Of a DNA stretch of 64,000 bases, positions 1 to 10,326 are shown in pieces (the first letter of the stretch is position 1; each line of letters begins with the position of its first letter). Location: assembly GCF_051401765.1 (NCBI RefSeq), contig NW_027480423.1, forward strand, positions 7,688,001-7,752,000. Reading direction: 5' to 3'. Below the pieces are notes generated by a model. The model ran no database searches, was not told where the DNA came from, and saw only the letters and a list, made by a program, of their open reading frames with translations. The DNA is from Calliopsis andreniformis (Eukaryota > Arthropoda > Insecta > Hymenoptera > Andrenidae). The translations under genes and the position numbers were made by a program.

Positions 1-166
1 AACGCCCTAGGGTGAAGCCTAGGTTGCCTGGAACGTGGAGATGACCATCACTTTCACACGGGTTGCAATTATTCCTGTTATAGGATGGAAAGACTGTTGT
101 ACTTTTTTTGTATTTTATACTTCAGGCGTTGGCTTCTAAGGCCCTAGCTATTCGATCTGGTGGGGC
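1..166. repeat. First complete monomer, divergent CTGGAACGTGG type
   Basis: This reference copy fixes the phase used for all monomer positions in this annotation. It belongs to a minor subtype with CACACGGGTTGC in place of CACACTGGTTGC and TTATAGGATGG in place of TTATACGATGG, so it lacks the TTCG..CG motif. The same subtype recurs near 1495, 15600, 17935, 19920, 23405, 25740, 27720 and 58970, often once per higher-order unit. Confidence 0.9.
6..23. other. Double CCTAGG palindrome, potential hairpin (representative)
   Basis: Two CCTAGG palindromes lie at 6-11 and 18-23, separated by the six bases GTGAAG. Because each is self-complementary and they pair with each other, a 6-bp stem with a 6-nt loop is possible. 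The first lies inside the 8-bp palindrome CCCTAGGG (5-12). The arrangement recurs in every monomer of the CCTAGGGTGAAGCCTAGG kind. Monomers with CCTAGAGTGAAG lose the first palindrome. Structure in vivo is not shown. Confidence 0.7.
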
Positions 167-568
167 AACGCCCTAGAGTGAAGCCTGGGTTGCCCGGAAC
201 CTAGAAATGACCATTACCTTCACACTGGTTGCAATTATTCGTTTTATACAATGGAAAAACTGATCTATTTATTTTGTATTTTATGCTTCGGGCGTTGACT
301 CCTAAGGCCCTAACTATTCGATCTGGTGGAACAACGGCCTAGGGTCAAGCCTAGGTTGCGCGGAACGTAGAAATGACCATAAGTTTCACACTGGTAACAA
401 TTATTCGTTTTATACGATGGAAAAACTGTTTTATTTATTTTGTATTTTATGCTTCTGGCGTTGACTTCTTATGCCCTAACTATTCCCTCTGGCGGATCAA
501 CGCCCTAGAGTGAAACCTACGTTGCCCGGAACGTAGAAATGACCATAACTTCCACACTGGTTGCAATT

Positions 569-585
569 ATTCGTTTTATACGATG
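569..585 (+). other. CENP-B-box-like motif, 7 of 9 core bases (representative)
   Basis: ATTCGTTTTATACGATG fits NTTCGNNNNANNCGGGN at TTCG, A and CG with exact spacing. The last two core G residues are A and T here. The motif lies at monomer positions 71-87 and is the commonest form in the left block (1-7796). CENP-B is known from mammals and its box is short, so this may be coincidence or convergence. No CENP-B gene is in the window. Confidence 0.4.
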
Positions 586-621
586 GAAAAGCTGTTGTAT
601 TTATTTTGTATTTTATGCTTC

Positions 622-671
622 GGGCGTTGACTTCTAAGGCCCTAACTATTCCATCTGGTGGAACAACGCCC
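622..671. other. 8-bp inverted repeat across the monomer boundary (representative)
   Basis: GGGCGTTG at 622-629 and its exact complement CAACGCCC at 664-671 are separated by 34 nt. The right arm overlaps the start of the next monomer. The same arrangement recurs wherever the TTCGGGCGTTG subtype is followed by CAACGCCC, for example 11573-11622. The TTCTGGCGTT subtype keeps a 6-bp stem (GGCGTT/AACGCC). Dyad symmetry is a known trait of many centromeric satellites; function here is inferred. Confidence 0.75.
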
Positions 672-2324
672 TTGGGTGAAGCCTAGGTTGCCCGGAACGT
701 AGAAATGACGATAACTTCCACACTGGTTGCAATTATTCGTTTTATACGATGGAAAAGCTGTTGTATTTATATCGCATTTTATGCTTCTGGCGTTGACTTC
801 TTAGTCCCTAACTATTCCATCTGGTGGAACAACGCCCTAGGGTGAAGCCTAGGTTGCGCGGAACGTAGAAATGACCATAACTTTCACACTGGTAGCAATT
901 ATTCGTTTTATACGATGGAAAAACTGTTTTATTTACTTTGTATTTTATGCTTCTGGCGTTGACTTCTTATGCCCTAACTATTCCCTCTGGCGGATCAACG
1001 CCCTAGAGTGAAACCTACGTTGCCCGGAACGTAGAAATGACTATTACTTTCACACTGGTTGCAATTATTCGTTTTATACGATGGAAAAGCTGTTCCATTT
1101 ATTTTGTATTTTATGCTTCGGGCGTTGACTTCTAAGGCCCTAACTATTCGATCTGGTGGAACAACGCCCTAGGGTGAAGCCTAGGTTGCGCGGAACGTAG
1201 AAATGAACATAACTTTCACACTGGCAGCAATTATTCGTTTTATACGATGGAAAAACTGTTTTATTTATTTTGTATTTTATGCTTCTGGCGTCGACTTCTT
1301 ATGCCCTAACTATTCCCTCTGGAGGATCAACGCCCTAGAGTGAAACCTACGTTGCCCGGAACGTAGAAATGACTATTACTTTCACACTGGTTGCAATTAT
1401 TCGTTTTATACGATGGAAAAGCTGTTACATTTATTTTGTATTTTATGCTTCGGGCGTTGACTTCTAAGGCCCTAACTATTCCATCTGGTGGAACAACGCC
1501 CTAGGGTGAAGCCTAGGTTGCCTGGAACGAAGAAATGACCATCACTTTCACACGGGTTGCAATTATTGATGTTATAGGATGGAAAGACTGTTGTACTTTT
1601 ATTGTATTTTATACTTCAGGCGTTGGCTTCTAAGGCCCTAGCTATTCGATCTGGTCGGGCAACGCCCTAGAGTGAAGCCTGGGTTGCCCGGAACGTAGAA
1701 ATGACCATAACTTCCACACTGGTAGCAATTATTCGTCTTAGACGATGGAAAAGCTGTTGTATTTATATCGCATTTTATGCTTCTGGCGTTGACTTCTTAG
1801 TCCCTAACTATTCCATCTGGTGGAACAACGCCCTAGGGTGAAGCCTAGGTTGCGCGGAACGTAGAAATGACCATAACTTTCACACTGGTAGCAATTATTC
1901 GTTTTATACGATGGAAAAACTGTTTTATTTACTTTGTATTTTATGCTTCTGGCGTTGACTTCTTATGCCCTAACTATTCCCTCTGGCGGATCGACGCCCT
2001 AGAGTGAAACCTACGTTGCCCGGAACGTAGAAATGACTATTACTTTCACACTGGCTGCAATTATTCGTTTTATACGATGGAAAAGCTGTTCCATTTATTT
2101 CGTATTTTATGCTTCGGGCGTTGACTTCTAAGGCCCTAACTATTCGATCTGGTGGAACAACGCCCTAGGGTGAAGCCTGGGTTGCGCGGAACGTAGAAAT
2201 GAACATAACTTTCACACTGGCAGCAATTATTCGTTTTATACGATGGAAAAACTGTTTTATTTATTTTGTATTTTATGCTTCTGGCGTCGACTTCTTATGC
2301 CCTAACTATTCCCTCTGGAGGATC
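665..2324. repeat. 6-mer (996 bp) tandem duplication in the left block
   Basis: Monomers starting at 665, 831, 997 and 1163 are matched 996 bp later at 1661, 1827, 1993 and 2159. Markers are TTATATCGCATTTTATGC with TTAGTCCCTAAC, then TTTATTTACTTTG, then GACTATTACTTTC with TTCCATTTA, then GAACATAACTTTC with CACTGGCAGC. The match stops in the monomer at 2325, where CGGTGAAATGACC replaces the expected sequence. Confidence 0.8.
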
Positions 2325-2829
2325 AACGCCCTAGAGTGAAACCTACGTTGCCCGGAACGGTGAAATGACCATAACTTTCACACCGGTAGCAATTATTCGT
2401 TTTATACGATGGTAAAACTGTTCTGTTTATTTTGTATTTTATGAATCGGGCGTTGACTTCTAAGGCCCTAACTATTCAATCTGTTGGTGCAACGCCCTAG
2501 GGTGAAGCCTAGGGTGCCCGGAAAGTAGAAATGACGTTAGCTTTCATACTGGTTGCAATTATTCGTTCTATACGATGGAAAAACTGTTGTATTTATATAG
2601 TGTTCTATGCTTCTGGCGTTGACTTCTTAGGCCCTAACTATTCCATCTGGTGGAACAACGCCCTTGGGTGAAGCCTAGGTTGCGCGGAACGTAGCAATTA
2701 CCATAACTTTCACACTGGTAGCAATTATTCGTTTTATACGATGGAAAAACTGTTCTATTTATTTTGTATTTTATGCTTAGGGCGTTGACTTCTAAGGCCC
2801 TAGCTATTCGATCTGGTCGAGCAACGCCC

Positions 2830-3510
2830 TAGTGTGAAGCCTAGGTTGCCCGGAACGTAGAAATGACGATAACTTCCACAGTGGTTGCAATTATTCGTTT
2901 TATACGATGGAAAAGCTATTGTATTTATATCGCAAGTTAAGCTTCTGGCGTTGACTTCTTAGTCCCTAACTATTCCATCTGTTGGAACAACGCCCTAGGG
3001 TGAAGCCTAGGTTGCGCGGAACGTAGAAATGACCATAACTTTCACACTTGTAGCAATTATTCGTTTTATACGATGGAAAAGCTGTTCCATTTATTTTGTA
3101 TTTTATGCTTCGGGCGTTGACTTCTAAGGCCCTAACTATTCGATCTGGTGGAACAACGCCCTAGGGTGAAGCCTAGGTTGCCCGGAACGTAGAAATGACG
3201 ATAACTTCCACAGTGGTTGCAATTATTCGTTTTATACGATGGAAAAGCTATTGTATTTATATCGCAAGTTAAGCTTCTGGCGTTGACTTCTTAGTCCCTA
3301 ACTATTCCATCTGTTGGAACAACGCCCTAGGGTGAAGCCTAGGTTGCGCGGAACGTACAAATGACCATAACTTTCACACTTGTAGCAATTATTCGTTTTA
3401 TACGATGGAAAAGCTGTTCCATTTATTTTGTATTTTATGCTTCGGGCGTTGACTTCTAAGGCCCTAACTATTCGATCTGGTGGAACAACGCCCTAGGGTG
3501 AAGCCTAGGT
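2830..3510. repeat. 2-mer (332 bp) tandem with AAGTTAAGCTT marker
   Basis: A two-monomer unit is repeated exactly 332 bp apart. One monomer has CCACAGTGGTTGC and the rare CGCAAGTTAAGCTTCTGG (at 2931 and 3263) in place of CGCATTTTATGC; the other has CACACTTGTAGC. The marker contains a HindIII site. The same pair was carried along at 5916/6248, 13384/13716 and 21186/21518, so this dimer marks every copy of the left-subfamily head segment. Confidence 0.85.
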
Positions 3511-3652
3511 TGCCCGGAACGTAGAAATGACCATAACTTCCACACTGGTTGCAATTATTCGCTTTATACGATGGAAAAGCTGTTGTATTTATATCGTATT
3601 TTATGCTTCTGGCGTTGACCTCTTAGGCCCTAACTATTCCATTTGGTGGAAC

Positions 3653-4670
3653 AACGCCGTCGGGTAAAGCCTAGGTTGCGCGGAACGTAGAAATGACCAT
3701 AACTATCACACTGGTAGCAATTATTCGTTTTATACGATGGTAAAACTGTTTTATTTATTTGGGATTTTATGCTTCCGGCGTTGACTTCTGAGGCCCTAAC
3801 TATTTGATCTGGTGGAGCACCGCCCTAGAGTGAAGCCTAGGTTGCCGGAACGTAGAAAAGACCATTACCTTCACAATGGTTGCAATTATTCGCTTTATAC
3901 GATGGAAAAACTGATCTATTTATTTTGTATTTTATGCTTCTGGCGTTGACTTCTTAGGCCCTAACTGTTCGATCTGGTGGAACAACGTCCTAGGGTGAAG
4001 CCTAGGGTGCCCGGAAAGTAGAAATGACCATAACTTTCACACTGGTTGCAATTATTCGATTTATACGATGGAAAAGCTGTTGCACCTTTATTGTATTTTA
4101 TTCATGTGGGGTTGACTGCTAAGGCCGTAGCTATCAGATGTGGTGGAGCAACGCCCTAGAGTGACGCCTAGGTTGCCCGGGACGTAGAAATGACCATTAC
4201 TTTCACAATGTTTGCAATTATTCATTTTGTACGATGGAAAAGCTTTTGTACTTATATTGTATTTTATTCTCTGGAGTCGACTTCTTAGGCCCTAAATATT
4301 CGATCTAGTGGAACAACGCCCTAGAGTGAAGACTTGGTTTCCCGGAACATGGAAATGGCCATTACTGTCACACTGTTTGCAGTTATTCCTGTTATACAAT
4401 GGAAAGACTTTTGCATCTTTATTGTATTTTATGCTTCTGGCGTTGACTTCTAAGGCCCTAGCTATTCGATTTGGTGGAGCAACGCCCGACAGAGAAGCCT
4501 AGGTTGACCGGAACGTAGAAATGACCATTACATTCACACTGGTTGCAATTATTCGTCTTCTACGATGGAAAAGCTGTTGTATTTATATCGTATTTTATGC
4601 TTCTCGCGATGACTTCGTAGGCCCTAACTATTCCATCTGGTGGAACAACGCCCTTGGGTGAAGCCTAGGT
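3653..4670. repeat. Divergent monomers of the left block
   Basis: About six satellite monomers here carry private variants and two one-base losses. One is GTTGCCGG for GTTGCCCGG near 3845; the other is a contracted TTATTCTCTGGAG segment near 4270. A related segment, not identical, is found near 15760-16100 and 23560-23900. Nothing other than satellite is present. Confidence 0.7.
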
Positions 4671-5315
4671 TACGCGGAACGTAGAAATGACGATAACTTC
4701 CACACTGGTTGCAATTATTCGTTTTATACGATGGAAAAGCTGTTGTATTTATATCGCATTTTATGCTTCTGGCGTTGACTTCTTAGTCCCTAACTATTCC
4801 ATCTGGTGGAACAACGTCCTAGGGTGAAGCCTAGGTTGCGCGGAACGTCGAAATGACCATAACTTTCACACTGGTAGCAATTATTCGTTTTATACGATGG
4901 AAAAACTGTTTTATTTACTTTGTATTTTATGCTTCTGGCGTTGACTTCTTATGCCCTAACTATTCCCTCTGGCGGATCAACGCCCTAGAGTGAAACCTAC
5001 GTCGCCCGGAACGTAGAAATGACTATTACTTTCACACTGGTTGCAATTATTCGTTTGATACGATGGAAAAGCTGTTCCATTTATTTTGTATTTTATGCGT
5101 CGGGCGTTGACTTCTAAGGCCCTAACTATTCGATCTGGTGGAACAACGCCCTAGGGTGAAGCCTGGGTTGCGCGGAACTTAGAAATGAACATAACTTTCA
5201 CACTGGCAGCAATTATTCGTTTTATACGATGGAAAAACTGTTTTATTTATTTTGTATTTTATGCTTCTGGCGTCGACTTCTTATGCCCTAACTATTCCCT
5301 CTGGAGGATCAACGC

Positions 5316-7796
5316 CCTAGAGTGAAACCTACGTTGCCCGGAACGGTGAAATGACCATAACTTTCACACCGGTAGCAATTATTCGTTTTATACGATGGTA
5401 AAACTGTTCTGTTTATTTTGTATTTTATGAATCGGGCGTTGACTTCTAAGGCCCTAACTATTCAATCTGTTGGTGCAACGCCCTAGGGTGAAGCCTAGGG
5501 TGCCCGGAAAGTAGAAATGACGTTAGCTTTCATACTGGTTGCAATTATTCGTTCTATACGATGGAAAAACTGTTGTATTTATATAGTGTTCTATGCTTCT
5601 GGCGTTGACTTCTTAGGCCCTAACTATTCCATCTGGTGGAACAACGCCCTTGGGTGAAGCCTAGGTTGCGCGGAACGTAGCAATTACCATAACTTTCACA
5701 CTGGTAGCAATTATTCGTTTTATACGATGGAAAAACTGTTCTATTTATTTTGTATTTTATGCTTAGGGCGTTGACTTCTAAGGCCCTAGCTATTCGATCT
5801 GGTCGAGCAACGCCCTAGTGTGAAGCCTAGGTGCCCGGAACGTAGAAATGACGATAACTTCCACAGTGGTTGCAATTATTCGTTTTATACGATGGAAAAG
5901 CTATTGTATTTATATCGCAAGTTAAGCTTCTGGCGTTGACTTCTTAGTCCCTAACTATTCCATCTGTTGGAACAACGCCCTAGGGTGAAGCCTAGGTTGC
6001 GCGGAACGTAGAAATGACCATAACTTTCACACTTGCAGCAATTATTCGTTTTATACGATGGAAAAGCTGTTCCATTTATTTTGTATTTTATGCTTCGGGC
6101 GTTGACTTCTAAGGCCCTAACTATTCGATCTGGTGGAACAACGCCCTAGGGTGAAGCCTAGGTTGCCCGGAACGTAGAAATGACGATAACTTCCACAGTG
6201 GTTGCAATTATTCGTTTTATACGATGGAAAAGCTATTGTATTTATATCGCAAGTTAAGCTTCTGGCGTTGACTTCTTAGTCCCTAACTATTCCATCTGTT
6301 GGAACAACGCCCTAGGGTGAAGCCTAGGTTGCGCGGAACGTACAAATGACCATAACTTTCACACTTGTAGCAATTATTCGTTTTATACGATGGAAAAGCT
6401 GTTCCATTTATTTTGTATTTTATGCTTCGGGCGTTGACTTCTAAGGCCCTAACTATTCGATCTGGTGGAACAACGCCCTAGGGTGAAGCCTAGGTTGCGC
6501 GGAACGTAGAAATGACCATAACTTTCACACTGGTAGCAATTATTCGTTTTATACGATGGAAAAACTGTTTTATTTATTTTGTATTTTAAGCTTCTGGCGT
6601 TGACTTCTTATGCCCTAACTATTCCCTCTGGAGGATCAACGCCCTAGAGTGAAACCTACGTTGCCCGGAACGTAGAAATGACTATTAGTTTCACACTGTT
6701 TGCAGTTATTCCTGTTATACGATGGAAAAACTGTTCTATTTATTTTGTATTTTATGCTACGGGCGTTGACTCCTAAGGCCATAACTATTCAATCTGTTGG
6801 TGCAACGCCCAAGGGTGAAGCCTATGTTGCCCGGAATGTAGAAATGACGTTAACTTTCATACTGGTTCCAATTATTCGTTTTATACGATGGAAAAGCTGT
6901 TTTATTTATTTTGTATTTTATGCTTCTGGCGTTGACTTCTTATGCCCTAACAATTCCCTCTGGCGGATCAACGCCCTAGAGTGAAACCTACGTTGCCCGG
7001 AACGTAGAAATGACTGTTACTTTCACACTGGTTGCAATTACTCGTTTTATACGATTGAAAAGCTGTTCCATTTATTATGTAGTTTATGCTTCGGGCGTTG
7101 ACTCCTAAGGCCCTAACTATTCGATCTGGTGGAACAACGCCCTAGGGTCAAGCCTAGGTAGCGCGGAACGTAGAAATGACCATAAGTTTCACTCTGGTTG
7201 CAATTATTCGTCTTATACGATGGAAAAGCTGTTGTATTTATATCGTATTTTATGCTTCTCGCGATGACTTCGTAGGCCCTAACTGTTCCATCTGGTGGAA
7301 CAACGCCCTTGGGTGAAGCCTAGGTTGCCCGGAACGTAGAAATGACGATAACTTCCACACTGGTTGCAATTATTCGTTTTATACGATGGAAAAGCTGTTG
7401 TATTTATATCGCATTTTATGCTTCTGGCGTTGACTTCTTAGTCCCTAACTATTCCATCTGGTGGAACAACGCCCTAGGGTGAAGCCTAGGTTGCGCGGAA
7501 CGTAGAAATGACCATAACTTTCACACTGGCAGCAATTATTCGTTTTATACGATGGAAAAACTGTTTTATTTATTTTGTATTTTATGCTTCTGGCGTCGAC
7601 TTCTTATGCTCTAACTATTCCCTCTGGAGGATCAACGCCCTAGAGTGAAACCTACGTTGCCCGGAACGTAGAAATGACTATTACTTTCACACTGGTTGCA
7701 ATTATTCGTTTTATACGATGGAAAAGCTGTTACATTTATTTTGTATTTTATGCTTCGGGCGTTGACTTCTAAGGCCCTAACTATTCCATCTGGTGG
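5316..7796. repeat. Truncated copy of the 47-mer head segment
   Basis: This stretch is collinear with the head of both 7802-bp units. The offset to the first unit is 7467-7468 from 5367 up to about 7500. After about 7540 (CACTGGCAGC) the best match is at offset 7800 (7501 versus 15301). The local copy therefore lacks two monomers (332 bp) relative to the full units. Similarity ends at about 7797, where the sequence switches to the second set of subfamilies. Confidence 0.75.
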
Positions 7797-9490
7797 AGCA
7801 ACGCCCTAGAGTGAAGCCTAGGTTGCTCGGAATGTAGAAATAAGCATAACTTTCACACTGGTTGCAATTATTCGTTTTTTACAATGGAAAAGCTGTTGTA
7901 TTTATATTGTATTTTATGCCTATGGCGTTGTCTTCTAAGTCCCTAGCTATTCGATCTAGTGGAGCAACGCCCTAGAGTGAAGTCTAGGTTGCCCGGAACG
8001 TCGAAATGACCATCACTTTCAAACTGGTTGCAATTAAACCTGTTATACCATGGAAAAGCTGTTGTATTTATATCGGATTTTATGCTACTGGCGTTGACTT
8101 CTAAGGACCTAACTATTCGATCTGGTGGAGCAACGCCCTAGAGTGAAGCCTAGGTTGCTCGGAATGTAGAAATAAGCATAACTTTCACACTGGTTGCAAT
8201 TATTCGTTTTTTACAATGGAAAAGCTGTTGTATTTATATTGTATTTTATGCCTATGGCGTTGTCTTCTAAGGCCCTAGCTATTCGATCTAGTGGAGCAAC
8301 GTCCTAGAGTGAAGTCTAGGTTGCCCGGAACGTCGAAATGACCATCACTTTCAAACTGGTTGCAATTAATCCTGTTATACCATGGAAAAGCTGTTGTACT
8401 TATATCGTATTGTATGCTTCTGGCGTTGACATCTAAGGACCTATCTGTTTGATCTGGTGGCGCAACGCCCTAGTGTGAAGCCTAGGTTGCTCAGAATATA
8501 GAAATGACAATTACTTTCACACTGTTTGCAATTATTCCTTTTATACGATGCAAAGGCTGTTGTATTTATAACGTATTTTATGCTTCTGGCGTTGACTTCT
8601 AAGGACCTAACTATTCGATCTGGTGGAGCAACGCCCTAGAGTGAAGCCTAGGTTGCTCGGAATGTAGAAATAACCGTAACTTTCACACTGGTTGCAATTA
8701 TTCGTTCTTTACGATGGAAAAGCTGGTGTATTTATATTGTATTTTATGCTTCTGGCGTTCACTACTTAGGCCCTAACTATACGATCTGGTGGAACAACGC
8801 CCTAGGGTGAAGCCTAGGTTGCCCGGAACGTAGAAATGACCATAACTTTTACACTGGTAGCAATTATTCGTTTTATACAGTGGAAAAACTGTTCTATTTA
8901 TTTTGTATTTTATGCTTCGGGCGTTGACTTCTAAGGCCCTAACTGTTTGATCTGGTGGAGCAACGCCCTAGAGTGAAGCCTAGGTTGCCCGGAACGTAGA
9001 AATGACCATTACTTTCACACTGTTTGCAATTATTCCTTTTATACGATGGAAAAGCTGTTGTATTTATATCGTATTTTATGCTTCTGGCGTTGACTTCTAT
9101 GGCCCTAGCTATTCGATCTAGTGGAGCAACGCCCTAGAGTGAAGCCTAGGTTGCCCGGAACGTGGAAATGACCATCACTTTCAAACTGGTTGCAATTAAT
9201 CCTGTTATACGATGGAAAAACTGTTGTATTTTCATTGCATTTTATGCTTCGTGCGTTGACTTCTAAGGCCCTAACTATTCAATCTGTTGGAGCAACGCCC
9301 TAGAGTGAAGCCTAGGTTGCACGGAATGTAGAAATGACCATAACTTTCACACTGGCTGCAATTATTCGTTTGATACGATGGAAAAGCTGTTGTATTTATA
9401 TTGTATTTTATGCTTCTGACGTTCACTTCTTAGGCCCTAACTATTCGATCTGGTGGAACAACGCCCTAGGGTGAAGCCTAGGTTGCCGGA
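7797..9490. repeat. Segment shared with 28047-29790
   Basis: The stretch matches sequence 20250 bp downstream (ATCTAAGGACCTATCTG at 8431 and 28681). Subtypes present have GGTTGCTCGGAATGTAG with AATAAGCAT, TCGAAATGACCATCAC with CAAACTGG, and TCAGAATATAG. Most of these monomers have TTTTTTACAATGG, AATCCTG or ATTCCTTTT at motif positions 71-87, so the TTCG..ACG core is damaged. Confidence 0.75.
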
Positions 9491-10326
9491 ACGTAGAAAT
9501 GACCTTAACTTTTACACTGGTAGCAATTATTCGTTTTATACAATGGAAAAACTGTTGTATTTATATTGTATTTTATGCTTCTGGCGTTGACTTCTTAGGC
9601 CCTAACTATTCGATCTGGTGGAACAATGCCTCAGAGTTAAGTCTAGGATGCCCGAAACGCCGAAATGATCATTACTTTCACGCTTGTTGCAATTATTCCT
9701 GTTATACGATGAAAAGACCGTTGTATTGTTATTGTATTTTATGCTTCAGGCGTAGGCTTCTAAGGCCGTAGCTGTTCGATATGGTGGAGCACCGCCCCAG
9801 AGTGAAGACTAGGTTGCTCGGAATATTCAAATGACCATAACTTTCACACTGATTGCAATTATTCGTTTTCTACGATGGAAAAACTGTTGTATTTATATTG
9901 TATTTTATGCTTCTGACGTTCACTTCTTAGGCCCTAACTATTCGATCTGGTGGAACAACGCCCTATGGTGAAGCCTAGGTTGCCCGGAACGTAGAAATGA
10001 CCATCACTTTTACACTGGTAGCAATTATTCGTTTTATACAATGGAAAAACTGTTGTATTTATATTGTATTTTATGCTTCTGGCGTTGACTTCTTAGGCCC
10101 TAACTATTCGATCTGGTGGAACAATGCCTCAGAGTTAAGTCTAGGATGCCCGAAACGCCGAAATGATCATTACTTTCACGCTTGTTGCAATTATTCCTGT
10201 TATACGATGAAAAGACCGTTGTATTTTTATTGTATTTTATGCTTCAGGCGTACGCTTCTAAGGCCGTAGCTATTCGACATGGTGGAGCACCGCCCTAGAG
10301 TGAAGACTAGGTTGCTCGGAATATAC
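9331..10326. repeat. 3-mer (498 bp) tandem duplication
   Basis: Three monomers are repeated 498 bp apart: a CTGACGTTCAC type, a TTTTACACTGGTAGC type with ATACAATGG, and a GATCATTACTTTCACGC type with CCGAAACGCC and GATGAAAAGACCG. The first copy has lost one C (GTTGCCGG near 9487). The same trio returns near 32074-32500, 35225-35690 and in every 35-mer unit. Confidence 0.75.

Larger units (their letters stand above)
1690..6486. repeat. 18-mer (about 2986 bp) duplication
   Basis: About 1690-3500 is repeated at about 4676-6486. The offset is 2986 at 2381 versus 5367 (CACCGGTAGC) and 2985 at 2931 versus 5916, because a T is missing near 5832. The offset is two short of 18 x 166, explained by one-base losses near 3845 and 4270. 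Between the copies, about 3653-4670 holds less repeated monomers. Confidence 0.8.

Noticed and set aside
301..320. Telomere-like CCCTAA in each monomer (AAGGCCCTAACTATTC)
   Set aside because: It occurs once per 166 bp and never as a tandem CCCTAA run, so it is part of the monomer.
581..640. Phased A/T tracts suggesting curved DNA (TTTT, AAAAA, TTTT in positions 76-115)
   Set aside because: Tract spacing is roughly 13, 8, 9 and 7 bp, not a regular 10-11 bp, so I do not claim intrinsic curvature without a calculation.
2751..2780. Yeast-type origin consensus in ATTTATATTG / TTTATTTTG segments
   Set aside because: Only near matches in AT-rich sequence, and the host is not known to be a budding yeast. 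There is no support for an origin.
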